Positions 10,190 to 18,158 of a stretch of DNA of 64,000 nucleotides are shown piece by piece. This DNA is from Jannaschia sp. GRR-S6-38. GTDB taxonomy: Bacteria; Pseudomonadota; Alphaproteobacteria; Rhodobacterales; Rhodobacteraceae. The stretch lies in assembly GCF_029853695.1 (NCBI RefSeq), contig NZ_CP122537.1:2253501-2317500 (forward strand), in the 5' to 3' direction. Under the pieces are notes generated by a model. It worked only from the letters and a program-made list of their open reading frames with translations. It was not told the origin of the DNA and made no database searches. How positions within the stretch are numbered: the first letter of the stretch is position 1; each line of letters opens with the position of its first letter. Made by a program: the position numbers and the translations under genes.

Positions 10190-10214
10190 AACGGCCGGCC
10201 CAGCGCCCGGTTCC
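10190..10214 (-). promoter_or_regulatory. EcfG (general stress) promoter for the cupin gene
   Basis: On the minus strand there is GGAAC (10214-10210), a 16-bp spacer and CGTT (10193-10190), an exact match to the alphaproteobacterial EcfG consensus. The expected transcript start near 10183 leaves a leader of about 26 nt with a good Shine-Dalgarno before the ATG at 10157. The element begins immediately beyond the stop of the SDR gene. Confidence 0.75.
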
Positions 10215-10955
10215 TCAGCCCTTCTTCGAGAAGATCGGATACCAGAGCCAGTCCGGCAGGAATTGCCCGCCGCGGAACAGCCAGGAGAAGACCGTCGGGA
10301 AGCTGCGCTTGAAATCGTCCGAGCACATCAGCTCGAACATCTCCTGCGCGGCCTCCTCGGGCTCCATCAGGAAGGGCATGTCGAACTCGTTCTTGTCGGT
10401 CAGCCGGGTGCGGATGAAGCCCGGATTGGCGACCTGGACGGTCACGCCGGTCTTGCGAAGGTCGGCATACATGCCCTCGGCCAGCGCCATGATCCCGGCC
10501 TTGGACGCGCCATAGCCCGTGGCGCCCGGCAGGCCGCGGAAGCCCGAGAGCGAGCCGGTCAGCACGATATGGCCGGCGTCGCGCTCGACCATGTCGCCGA
10601 TCACCGCGCCCACGACGCGCGCCGCCCCGGTCAGGTTCACGTCGAGCATCGCCTCGATCTTCTCGGCGTCCCAGTCCTGCGCGGGCAGCGGCCAGTAGAC
10701 CCCGGCGAGGAAGACCACGCCGTCCACATCGCCCGCGGCCTTCGCCGCCGCCGCGACCGAGGCCGGATCCGCCACGTCGCAGGCGACCGCCTGGGCCTTG
10801 CCCGGCATCTCGGCGACGAGGTCCTTCAGCCGGTCTTCCGAGCGCGCCGAGAGGATCACCTCCGCTCCGGCGGCCGAAAGCTTCTTCGCGAGCGCCGCGC
10901 CCAGCCCCTCGGAGGCGCCGACCAACCAGTAACGCTTGCCATTCCAGTCACGCAT
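10215..10955 (-). CDS. Short-chain dehydrogenase/reductase family protein
   Basis: NAD(P)-dependent oxidoreductase of the classical SDR family, 246 residues. The N-terminal Rossmann motif is GASEGLGAALA (a variant of TGxxxGIG), and the catalytic Ser and YxxxK are in TGSLSGFRG and GYGASKAG. The C-terminus has a short Trp/Phe-rich stretch (WLFRGGQFLPDWLWYP) that may bind membrane. It overlaps the DUF3833 gene by 8 bp and is the last gene of a five-gene operon that appears to act on membrane lipids. The substrate is unknown. Confidence 0.88.
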   Translation of the reverse strand: MRDWNGKRYWLVGASEGLGAALAKKLSAAGAEVILSARSEDRLKDLVAEMPGKAQAVACDVADPASVAAAAKAAGDVDGVVFLAGVYWPLPAQDWDAEKIEAMLDVNLTGAARVVGAVIGDMVERDAGHIVLTGSLSGFRGLPGATGYGASKAGIMALAEGMYADLRKTGVTVQVANPGFIRTRLTDKNEFDMPFLMEPEEAAQEMFELMCSDDFKRSFPTVFSWLFRGGQFLPDWLWYPIFSKKG

Positions 10956-11520
10956 CGTCGTCTCCCATCGGCCGGATCACGGCAAAGAGCTCGGCCACCT
11001 TGATGCCGAACTTTCGGAATTGGCTGCGGTTCAGGATGGTTCCGTCCTCCTGCAGATACATCCAGTCCACCGCCTGCAGCACGTGGCTGCCGTTCTCGGG
11101 CGGAAGCTGGATCGCGTAGCGCAGGCCCAGCGCGTTGCCCATGATGCGCCCGGTGCCGTGGCCCAGAACGTCGGTGGCCTCGGTCTCGACGCGCCCATCC
11201 TCGTGGAGCTGGATCAGCCAGACCCGGTCCTGCACCGTGCCGTCATCGTAAAGGAAATGCTCGACCATCGAGCCCTTGGGCCCGTCCCAGCTCATCTCCA
11301 TCGTCGCGGTGAAGCGCGAGGTGACGCGGCCGGTCGGCCCGAAGATCATGCCGCGGCAGACCAGCCGGCCCGTCAGGTGTTTCTGCAGGTCCAGCTCCGG
11401 CAGCAGGTGCACGTAATCCTGCGCTTCCTGCCCGGCGAAGGCGAAGGCGCGCCGGACGGCCCAGACCACCGCGAGGGTCGCGATGGCGCCGGCGAGCACG
11501 AACAGGAACGGGTCCATCAT
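10948..11520 (-). CDS. DUF3833 family protein
   Basis: A 190-residue protein with one N-terminal transmembrane helix (PFLFVLAGAIATLAVVWAV) and a lipocalin-like beta-rich domain of the DUF3833 type. The start ATGATG at 11520 overlaps the stop of the MFS gene (ATGA), giving translational coupling. Its function is unknown. In many proteobacteria this family occurs with DUF1365 and FAD-oxidoreductase genes, as here, which suggests a role in lipid modification or in handling lipid-derived compounds at the membrane. Confidence 0.82.
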   Translation of the reverse strand: MMDPFLFVLAGAIATLAVVWAVRRAFAFAGQEAQDYVHLLPELDLQKHLTGRLVCRGMIFGPTGRVTSRFTATMEMSWDGPKGSMVEHFLYDDGTVQDRVWLIQLHEDGRVETEATDVLGHGTGRIMGNALGLRYAIQLPPENGSHVLQAVDWMYLQEDGTILNRSQFRKFGIKVAELFAVIRPMGDDDA

Positions 11521-12803
11521 GCGACCTCCGGGTCGATGCGGGCGAGCAGGCCCAGCGCCACGAGCTTCAGAACCAGCGGCAGGCCTGCGTAAAGGGCGGT
11601 GAGCAGGAACAATGCCGCTTCCGGGCTTTCCGTTCCCGGGGCGAGCCCTGCGGCTTCCAGCGCGGGCAGGAGCGCGATGGCCGCAAAGGCCAGCGTGACC
11701 TTGTTGACGAAGGACCACAGTCCGAACCCGTCAGCCGCGCTGGGGGCCACCGTCTCCAGCCGGCGGGCGAACATCGCGGGCAGGAGCGTCAGGTCCGCGC
11801 CCACCGCCGCGCCGGTCGCCACGCAGATCGCGGCGAAGGCCCAGGTGTCGCCGCTGCCGAGGCCCAGCGCGAAGGCGAAGCTGACGATCGCCAGCCCCAT
11901 CGCCGCCATCAGCGCGTGGCGCGCGCCGAAGCGCTGCGCCGCCCGTCCCCAGAGCGGCGCGGCCAGCGCGGCGGACAGGAAGAAGACCAGAAGCAGCGGA
12001 CCCTCGGTGCCCGGCGCCTGCAGGCGCTCGGTCACGAAGAACAGAAACAGCGTCGAGGTCACGGCCACGGGCGTCGCGTTCACCAGCGCCAGGATCAGCA
12101 TCCGCCGCGCGGGCCGGTCGCCCAGCACCGCGCGCAGGCCATTCGACGCGGGGGCGTCGCCGCGCGCCGACCACTCGCCGCGCATCGCGATCAGCACGGC
12201 CGCCGTCAGCACGACGAACAGGCCCGCATACCAGGCGAACGGCGCGCCGCTGAAGGCCAGCGCCGTGGGCAGGATCGCGGCCAGGCACACGCCGGTCAGC
12301 GCCCCCGTCTCGCGCCAGCTGGCCAGTCGCACATGCCCGCCGCCCATCGCCGAGGCCTTGGCCACGCCCTGCGCGTAGAAGCAGATCGTCAGGAAGGAAA
12401 AGGCCGAGAACAGCGCCGCCAGCGACAGCGCGAACCACAAGACCGGGGGCAGGGCGGGCGGCAGCGCGAAAAGCGCGACCATCGCCGCCGCCATTATCGC
12501 GCCCGCGCCCCAGACCATCGCCGCGCGGTGCCGCCGCGTCGCCTCGGCCAGCCGGCCCAGCGCCGGATCCTGCACCACGTCGATCAGCCGCAGCGCGAAG
12601 AGCGCGAGCGACAACTGCGCCAGCGTGACGCCGTAGCTGTCGACGTAGAACTTGGGCGCGTGGATGTAGATCGGCAGCCCGGCCGCCGCCAGAAGCGCCG
12701 CGAAGCCCGCATAGCGAGGCAGGCCCGATGCGGCGGCGGCGGTCAGCGGGACACCTCGGAGGCCGGCGGCTCGGGCCGGTTGCGGAAGCGCGCGCCCTTC
12801 CAC
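11517..12803 (-). CDS. MFS transporter, GPH/melibiose-symporter type
   Basis: A polytopic membrane protein of about 400-428 residues with 12 predicted helices. The FALRLIDVVQDPALGRLAEATRRH segment after helix 2 has the RxxDxxxDPxxG pattern of the GPH (MelB-like) sugar:cation symporter branch. The cargo is unknown, and in this operon it need not be a sugar. The only ATG is at 12803, which would overlap DUF1365 by 61 bp. An alternative non-ATG start near 12746 would remove about 19 unconserved residues, so the start is uncertain. Confidence 0.85.
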   Translation of the reverse strand: MEGRALPQPARAAGLRGVPLTAAAASGLPRYAGFAALLAAAGLPIYIHAPKFYVDSYGVTLAQLSLALFALRLIDVVQDPALGRLAEATRRHRAAMVWGAGAIMAAAMVALFALPPALPPVLWFALSLAALFSAFSFLTICFYAQGVAKASAMGGGHVRLASWRETGALTGVCLAAILPTALAFSGAPFAWYAGLFVVLTAAVLIAMRGEWSARGDAPASNGLRAVLGDRPARRMLILALVNATPVAVTSTLFLFFVTERLQAPGTEGPLLLVFFLSAALAAPLWGRAAQRFGARHALMAAMGLAIVSFAFALGLGSGDTWAFAAICVATGAAVGADLTLLPAMFARRLETVAPSAADGFGLWSFVNKVTLAFAAIALLPALEAAGLAPGTESPEAALFLLTALYAGLPLVLKLVALGLLARIDPEVA

Positions 12804-13507
12804 CAGAGCCGCAGCGCCTGCCAGTGGATCAGCGCAAGCACGCGGCGGGTGCCGAAGGGGCGGCGCAGCGCGGCGCCGATGAGGCCGCGATTGGTGAGCG
12901 GCCGACGCGGGCCGGTCAGCGTGGCCAAAAGCCGCCCGTTGCCGACGCGGTAATCGATGCGGATGGCGATGCGGTCGGCGGCGATGTCGAAGTTGAAGAC
13001 ATACCCGCCCTCGACCGGCTGGAAGGGCGAGACATGCATCAGCTTCTTCGCCTTCAGGCTCGTTCCGGCGGCGATGGGCGACAGGTCGTCGGCATGGCAG
13101 AGATAGGAATGCCGGTCGCCATAGGTGTTGGTGACCTCGGCGATGACCACGCGGAGCGCGTCGTCCGCGCCATGGATCAGCCAGAAGCTGACGGGGTTAA
13201 AGACGTGGCCCAGCACCCGGGGCTGCGCCAGCAGCAGGATGCGCCCCGGCGCGAAATCCGGCAGCGCTTCGGCCAGCACGTCGCGCACCCAGGCCGTACC
13301 CCGCCCGCGGCCCGGCGGACCGCCATGGTCGCGGTCGCGCAGGCTCGCGAGGGCGAAACGGTTATACCCGAAAAGCCGCGGCAACGGGCCCGGCGCCGCG
13401 GGCTCCAGCAGGACGTAGTCGACGCCGTAGGAGAAGGCGTTCTCGACGCCTTCGCCGCGGCGGCCATGGAAGGTGCGGCCCGGGATATGCTGGGGCGCGT
13501 GGCTCAC
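12743..13507 (-). CDS. DUF1365 family protein
   Basis: A 254-residue protein of the DUF1365 family, often annotated as a cyclopropane/cyclopropene fatty acid synthesis protein. Recognisable are the NAFSYGVDYVLLEP start, the GHVFNPVSFWLIH motif and the KKLMHVSPF motif. I chose GTG at 13507, which overlaps the FAD oxidoreductase stop by GTGA. The longer open frame upstream runs through that gene and looks unconserved. It works with the adjacent flavoprotein, probably on unsaturated or modified phospholipid acyl chains. The catalytic role is not settled. Confidence 0.88.
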   Translation of the reverse strand: MSHAPQHIPGRTFHGRRGEGVENAFSYGVDYVLLEPAAPGPLPRLFGYNRFALASLRDRDHGGPPGRGRGTAWVRDVLAEALPDFAPGRILLLAQPRVLGHVFNPVSFWLIHGADDALRVVIAEVTNTYGDRHSYLCHADDLSPIAAGTSLKAKKLMHVSPFQPVEGGYVFNFDIAADRIAIRIDYRVGNGRLLATLTGPRRPLTNRGLIGAALRRPFGTRRVLALIHWQALRLWWKGARFRNRPEPPASEVSR

Positions 13508-14802
13508 GCCGCCGCGATCCCCTGCGGTCGGCGCGCGCGCATCGCGGCGACCGCCTCGACCGCGCTGGCGAAGCCGTCCTCGTGGAAGCCGTTGCGCATC
13601 CAGGCGCCGCAGAACCACGTGTTGCGGTGCCCGTTCATCGCGCGCACCCCCTCGACCGCGGCCATCATCTCAAGGTCGTAGACCGGGTGGCGGAAGGTCT
13701 TTTGGTCGTAGATCAACTCCTCGCGGATCGCCGTAGTGGCGTTCAGCGTGACGAAGAGGGGGTCATCCTCGGGAATGTTCTGCAGCCGGTTCATCCAGTA
13801 GGTCAGGCCCAACTGCCCGCGAGCATTGCCCGGCTCCTCGCGGTAGTTCCAGGCGGCCCAGACCTTGCGCCGCTTCGGCATCGCGCCGGGGTCGGCATGC
13901 AGGATCGCGTGATTGTCCTGGTAGCGGATATGGCGCAGCAGGCCCGTCTCCTGCGCGTCGGCATCCGCCAGCAGGCGCAGCGAGTCGTCGGAATGCGTGG
14001 CGAGGACGACGTCGTCGAACGCCTCGACCTCCGCGCCCTCGGCCCGGATCTCGACCCGCGCGGGCAGGCGGCGGACCGAGGCGACCGGCGCGCCGGTACG
14101 GATCGTCACGCCGGCGCCGCGCAGATGCGCCTCGAGCCTGCGGACGTATTCGACCGAGCCGCCGGAGACCGTGTACCACTGGTGCTGGCCGGTATGGGAC
14201 AGGAGGGCGTGGTTTTCGAAGAAGCGCACCATCGCCTGCGCCGGGAAATCCATCACGTCCTGGCTTGGCGTGGACCAGATCGCCCCCGAGATCGGCCCGA
14301 GATACCAGTCGCGGAACTCCTGCCCCAGACCCATCTTCGTGACGAAATCGCGCAGCGGCTGGTCGGGATCGTTCGCCGCGTCGGCGGCGCGGGCGTTGAA
14401 GCGCAGGACGTCGCGCACCATCCGCAGGAAAGGCGGCCGCAGCGCGTTGCGGCGTTGCGCGAAGAGCGTGTCCAGCGTCTGCAGACTGTACTCGATCCGC
14501 CCGCCATCCAGCGAGGCGGCGAAGGACATGTCGGATTCCTCGACCGGCACGTCGAGCGCCTCGAAGAGGCCGACGAGGTTCGGGTAGTTCACGCGGTTGT
14601 AGACGATGAAGCCGGTATCGACCGGCTGGTCGCCGCGCTTGCCGGCCGTGATCGTGCGGGCATGGCCGCCGAGGCGGGGGGCCGCCTCGAACAAGGTGAC
14701 GTCGTGATCGGTGCAGAGCGCGTGCGCCGCGGCCATGCCGCTGATGCCGCCGCCGATCACCGCGACGCGGCGGCGCGGCGCGCTGGGGGAGAAGGTGCTC
14801 AA
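13504..14802 (-). CDS. FAD-dependent amine-oxidase-type oxidoreductase (lipid-modification operon)
   Basis: Flavoprotein of the NAD(P)-binding amine oxidase/desaturase superfamily. VAVIGGGISGMAAAHAL near the N-terminus is the FAD dinucleotide fold, followed by GGHARTI and PVDTGFIVYN. With DUF1365, MFS, DUF3833 and SDR genes downstream it matches the order of the RpoE/ChrR-controlled RSP_1091-1087 operon of R. sphaeroides as I remember it, tied to singlet-oxygen defence and unusual fatty acids. The start is uncertain: TTG at 14802 puts the Rossmann motif 11 residues in, while an ATG at 14880 would add 26 Arg/Pro-rich residues. I see no convincing sigma-E promoter upstream. Confidence 0.88.
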   Translation of the reverse strand: MSTFSPSAPRRRVAVIGGGISGMAAAHALCTDHDVTLFEAAPRLGGHARTITAGKRGDQPVDTGFIVYNRVNYPNLVGLFEALDVPVEESDMSFAASLDGGRIEYSLQTLDTLFAQRRNALRPPFLRMVRDVLRFNARAADAANDPDQPLRDFVTKMGLGQEFRDWYLGPISGAIWSTPSQDVMDFPAQAMVRFFENHALLSHTGQHQWYTVSGGSVEYVRRLEAHLRGAGVTIRTGAPVASVRRLPARVEIRAEGAEVEAFDDVVLATHSDDSLRLLADADAQETGLLRHIRYQDNHAILHADPGAMPKRRKVWAAWNYREEPGNARGQLGLTYWMNRLQNIPEDDPLFVTLNATTAIREELIYDQKTFRHPVYDLEMMAAVEGVRAMNGHRNTWFCGAWMRNGFHEDGFASAVEAVAAMRARRPQGIAAA

Positions 14803-14918
14803 GATGGGAGAGGTCCGTTGGCTGCGGTTGGTTCGAACTGGCGTCGGGCGGCGGTCGGGCGCGGGACGCGCCGCGGTCATTCCCCGCTCTTGCCAGACAT
14901 ACGTAATCCGACTCGCGC

Positions 14919-14947
14919 TTGAAGCAAAAACACAGTCGGGGGATATT
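14919..14947 (+). promoter_or_regulatory. Possible sigma-70 promoter for the LysE-family gene
   Basis: TTGAAG (14919-14924), a 17-bp spacer and GATATT (14942-14947) lie in an AT-richer patch of the 290-bp divergent gap between the FAD oxidoreductase and LysE-family genes. Each hexamer matches 4 of 6 consensus positions. A transcript starting near 14954 would have a leader of about 140 nt. The remainder of this gap shows no open frame or repeat I can support. Confidence 0.3.
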
Positions 14948-15092
14948 CGCGCGGGCCCCGGTCCGAACCGTGGCAGAAGCGCCTCACCCCAGACCCGGAG
15001 GGCCCCGTGCCGCCCAGGACCACCTGCGATACCGCGCGGCCCGACGGGCGGCTCGCCCCGCGCTCGTGGGGCCTGCGTCCGGACGCGGCCGG

Positions 15093-15695
15093 GTGAGCCT
15101 CGCCGACTGGCTGGTCTTCGCCGGGTTCTGGGCCGTCTTCGTCACCTCGCCCGGGCCGAATGCCGTCAACTGCATCCTGACGGCCTGGGGCGCGGGGTTC
15201 CGGCGCGCGCTCTGGTGCGTCGCGGCGATCCTCTCCCAGGCTGCGCTATTCCTGACCTTGGCCGCTTCGGGCGTCACGGCGCTGCTGGTTGCCGCGCCGG
15301 GCCTCTACGGCGCGCTGAAGCTGGTGGGCGCGGCGCTTCTGGTCGCGCTGGGGGTGCGCGCCTGGCTGCGCGCCGGCGATCCGGTCGCGCAGACCGCGCC
15401 GCCCGTCCAGCATATCTTCCTGCGCGCCTTCGCCATCGCCACCTTCAACGCCAAGTCGCTGGCGGGCTATTTCGCGGCCTTCACCGCCTTCGTGGCCCCG
15501 GATGTGCCGATCGCGTCGCAAATGGGGGCGATCGTGCCCACCGCGCTGACGCTGACGGCGGCCAGCTACACTACCTGGTGCGCGCTGGGCGCCTGGCTGG
15601 GCCGCCGGGCGCTGGGCGTCGTCGCCAGCCGCGCGCTGCGGCGCGGGCTGGCGCTGTGCTTCATCGGCTACGGCGCGGCGCTGGCGCTACTCTGA
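15093..15695 (+). CDS. LysE/RhtB family exporter
   Basis: An inner-membrane exporter of about 200 residues with about six helices. The N-terminal SPGPNAVNCILTAWGAG is the LysE/RhtB signature (SPGPN), and family members export amino acids or related metabolites. The specific cargo cannot be told. I chose GTG at 15093 (VSLADWLVF), which puts the first helix at the N-terminus. The longer frame from 14919 would add 58 Arg/Pro-rich residues. The 3' end overlaps the convergent creA by 9 bp. Confidence 0.85.
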   Translation: MSLADWLVFAGFWAVFVTSPGPNAVNCILTAWGAGFRRALWCVAAILSQAALFLTLAASGVTALLVAAPGLYGALKLVGAALLVALGVRAWLRAGDPVAQTAPPVQHIFLRAFAIATFNAKSLAGYFAAFTAFVAPDVPIASQMGAIVPTALTLTAASYTTWCALGAWLGRRALGVVASRALRRGLALCFIGYGAALALL

Positions 15696-16160
15696 CGGCG
15701 CGGCCAGCTCGGCATTGTAGAGGGGCACGGTCGAGATCGACATCTTGGCGGAGCCTTCCGTCAGCTCCTGCGCGTGGGCGAGATAGATCAGCGTCTGGTT
15801 CGCCTCGTCGAAGATGCGCTTGATGCGCAGCGTCTTCAGGATGATCGAGCGGCTCTCGCGGAAGACCTGCTCGCCATCCTCGCTGCGATCGATATCGCCG
15901 ATGCGGATCGGCCCGGTCTGTCGGCAGGCGATCGAGGCGTTGGACGGGTCCTCGAACCAGTTGCCTTGGCTCAGCCGGTCGATCAGCGAGCGGTCGAAAT
16001 AGGCGACGTGGCAGGTGACGCCGTCGACCTTGGGATCGGAAATGGCCTCGATGATGATGTCGTTGCCGACCCAGTCCACACCGACCTCGCCCACCTGTTC
16101 GGCGGCGGCGGGCAGGGCGAGGGCCAGGAGGGCGGCGATGCTGTGAATGGGGTTTTTCAT
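15687..16160 (-). CDS. creA: CreA family periplasmic protein
   Basis: A 157-residue exported protein of the CreA family, whose molecular role is unknown. It has a short signal peptide (SIAALLALALPAAAE) followed by VGVDWVGNDIIIEAISDPKV and DGVTCHVAYFDR, then ASIACRQTGPI and TLIYLAHAQELTEGSAK, which follow E. coli CreA segment by segment. Two Cys in the mature region could form a disulfide. It stands alone here without the creBCD two-component genes. A GGAAC-N17-GGTT element just upstream (16194-16169) is a weak EcfG candidate. Confidence 0.9.
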   Translation of the reverse strand: MKNPIHSIAALLALALPAAAEQVGEVGVDWVGNDIIIEAISDPKVDGVTCHVAYFDRSLIDRLSQGNWFEDPSNASIACRQTGPIRIGDIDRSEDGEQVFRESRSIILKTLRIKRIFDEANQTLIYLAHAQELTEGSAKMSISTVPLYNAELAAPSE

Positions 16161-16256
16161 GGTGACTCAACCTCGCGTTGCGGTGGCGTGTTCCCTTCCC
16201 GGCCCGCGAAACTGCGCTACCTTCCGCACCGTCATCACCCATGGGAGGGAGCCCGC

Positions 16257-17141
16257 ATGACCCGCATGACCGCGAAGGATTTCGACCAGGAACTGCTCGA
16301 TCTCTACGACTTCTATGCGCATGGCCATATCTCCAAGCGCGAATTTCTCGACCGCGCCGGGAAATGGGCGGTCGGCGGCGTGACGGCGCTCGCGCTGCTC
16401 CAGACGCTCTCGCCCGATTACGCGCTGGCCCAGCAGGTGGCGCCCGACGATGCCGACATCATGGGCGAGGATATCACCTATGACAGCCCGAACGGGCACG
16501 GATCAGTGAACGGCTATCTCGTGCGTCCCGTCGGCGTCGAAACCCCCGCCGCGGTGCTGGTCGTGCACGAGAACCGGGGCCTGAACCCCTATATCCGCGA
16601 CGTCGCGCGGCGGGTCGCCAAGGCGGGCTTCATCGCGCTGGCGCCCGACGGGCTGACCAGCGTCGGCGGCTATCCCGGCAATGACGACGAGGGCCGGACG
16701 CTGCAGCGGCAGGTCGATGGCGAGAAGCTGATGAACGACTTCTTCGCGGGGTTCGAATATCTCAAGGCGCTGGACGGCACGAACGGCAAGGTCGGCGCGA
16801 CGGGCTTTTGCTACGGCGGCGGCGTGGTGAACGCGCTGGCTGTGGCCTATCCCGAACTCGATGCCGGCGTGCCCTTCTACGGCCGCCAGGCCGCCGCGGC
16901 GGATGTGCCGAAGATCCAGGCGCCGCTCCTGCTGCAATTCGCGGCGCTCGACAGCCGGATCAATGCCGGCTGGCCCGAGATGCAGCGCGCGCTCGAGGCG
17001 AACGACAAGATCTACGAGGCGCGGATCTGGCCCGACGTGAACCACGGCTTCCACAACGACACGACGCCCCGCTACGACGCCGAGGCGGCGGAGGCCGCGT
17101 GGGAGGCCACCATCGCCTGGTTCCGCGTCTATCTTGCCTGA
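16257..17141 (+). CDS. Dienelactone hydrolase family protein, probably Tat-exported
   Basis: An alpha/beta hydrolase of 294 residues with the dienelactone hydrolase triad visible as Cys185 (GFCYGGG), Asp232 (AALDSRI) and His263 (DVNHGFH). Residues 26-60 (ISKREFLDRAGKWAVGG, hydrophobic stretch, AQQ) look like a Tat-type signal with KR in place of RR, preceded by an unusually long 25-residue n-region. A periplasmic location is therefore inferred. The start ATG at 16257 follows GGGAGGGA. The natural substrate is unknown. A 66-aa membrane protein gene follows 3 bp later. Confidence 0.88.
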   Translation: MTRMTAKDFDQELLDLYDFYAHGHISKREFLDRAGKWAVGGVTALALLQTLSPDYALAQQVAPDDADIMGEDITYDSPNGHGSVNGYLVRPVGVETPAAVLVVHENRGLNPYIRDVARRVAKAGFIALAPDGLTSVGGYPGNDDEGRTLQRQVDGEKLMNDFFAGFEYLKALDGTNGKVGATGFCYGGGVVNALAVAYPELDAGVPFYGRQAAAADVPKIQAPLLLQFAALDSRINAGWPEMQRALEANDKIYEARIWPDVNHGFHNDTTPRYDAEAAEAAWEATIAWFRVYLA

Positions 17142-17144
17142 GAG

Positions 17145-17345
17145 ATGAACAGGTTCGGCCCCACGCGGAAGGAAACCTGGTTCTACCTTCTGGCTTCGCT
17201 CGCCGGGCTTGCCCTGGTGGGCGTGGCCGTCGCGCTGAACGGCGTGGGCGGCATCGCGGCCGTCGAGGTCGTGGGCCTCTCCTCGCTGTTCTTCGGCGGC
17301 ACCGCGATCTGGGCGGGCTTGCGGCTCTGGCGCGGGCGGGGCTAG
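17145..17345 (+). CDS. Small two-helix membrane protein, unknown
   Basis: A 66-residue protein with two predicted transmembrane helices (WFYLLASLAGLALVGVAVAL and VVGLSSLFFGGTAIWAGL) and a basic C-terminus. It begins 3 bp after the dienelactone hydrolase stop and ends 11 bp before the pseudouridine synthase start, so it is the middle gene of a three-gene run. No family is recognised. Coding status rests on tight spacing, codon use and membrane topology. Confidence 0.65.
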   Translation: MNRFGPTRKETWFYLLASLAGLALVGVAVALNGVGGIAAVEVVGLSSLFFGGTAIWAGLRLWRGRG

Positions 17346-17356
17346 GGGCTCGCAGC

Positions 17357-18028
17357 ATGACCCACGCCACGGCCCCCGGGCCCTCCACCCCCTACGACCC
17401 GCCGAGCGGGCCCATCCCGGTGATCCACGAGGACGCGCATCTCCTGGTGGTCGACAAGCCGCATGGCCTGCTCTCGGTCCCGGGACGGGGGGCGGATCTG
17501 GCCGACTGCCTGATCGCGCGGCTGGCCGAGGACTGGCCGGAGGTGCTTCTGTGCCACCGGCTGGACCGGGACACCTCCGGCATCATGGTCTTCGCGCTGA
17601 CCAAGGCGGCGCAGCGCAAGATGGGCCGGCTCTTCGAGACGAAGCGCGTCAAGAAGCGCTACATCGCCCGCGTCTGGGGCGAAGTTCCGGGCGTCGAGGG
17701 CGTGGTGGATCTGCCGCTGATCGTGGATTGGCCGAACCGGCCGCTGCAGCATGTGAACCACGAGATCGGCAAACCCTCGGTCACCGAGTGGAAGCGCATC
17801 GCGATCGAGGACGGCACCACCCGGATGGCGCTGTTCCCGCGCACCGGCCGCAGCCATCAGCTGCGTGTCCACATGAAGGCGCTGGGGCATCCGATCCTGG
17901 GCGATCCGTTCTATGCCGAGGGCCCCGCGCGCGACTTTCCCCGGATGATGCTGCATGCCGAAGGGCTGAAGTTCGAGCACCCGATCGAGGGCCGGATGAT
18001 GCGCCTCGAAGCGCCCTGTCCCTTCTGA
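17357..18028 (+). CDS. RluA-family RNA pseudouridine synthase
   Basis: Converts uridine to pseudouridine in RNA. The 223-residue protein has the family active site CHRLDRDTSGIM with catalytic Asp70, the VVDKPHGLLSVPG motif near residue 31 and the RTGRSHQLRVHM motif. There is no S4 domain, so it is the compact RluA-type enzyme that modifies tRNA U32 and/or 23S rRNA U746. The exact target is an inference. The ATG at 17357 is the only start consistent with the family N-terminus. Confidence 0.92.
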   Translation: MTHATAPGPSTPYDPPSGPIPVIHEDAHLLVVDKPHGLLSVPGRGADLADCLIARLAEDWPEVLLCHRLDRDTSGIMVFALTKAAQRKMGRLFETKRVKKRYIARVWGEVPGVEGVVDLPLIVDWPNRPLQHVNHEIGKPSVTEWKRIAIEDGTTRMALFPRTGRSHQLRVHMKALGHPILGDPFYAEGPARDFPRMMLHAEGLKFEHPIEGRMMRLEAPCPF

Positions 18029-18158
18029 GGATGCGCGCCGAAACGGGCGTTCCCGCCGCGCGCGGCCCCCGGAAAAGCCTCCCGTTTAGTCGGCGCATGC
18101 TTCACGCCGGGCCCGCGCGGCACTACCTCAGGGGCAACGCAACCGAGAGGAGGCCGTC

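Noticed and set aside
14803..15092. Sigma-E (RpoE) promoter for the FAD oxidoreductase operon
   Set aside because: I looked on the minus strand for a TGATC-type -35 with a matching -10 and found none in this gap. An ACGTATGT patch exists but has no paired -35.
16169..16194. GGAAC-N17-GGTT before creA on the minus strand
   Set aside because: The leader would be about 2 nt and the -10 lacks the C of CGTT or CGGTT, so chance is likely in this GC-rich DNA. Mentioned under creA only.
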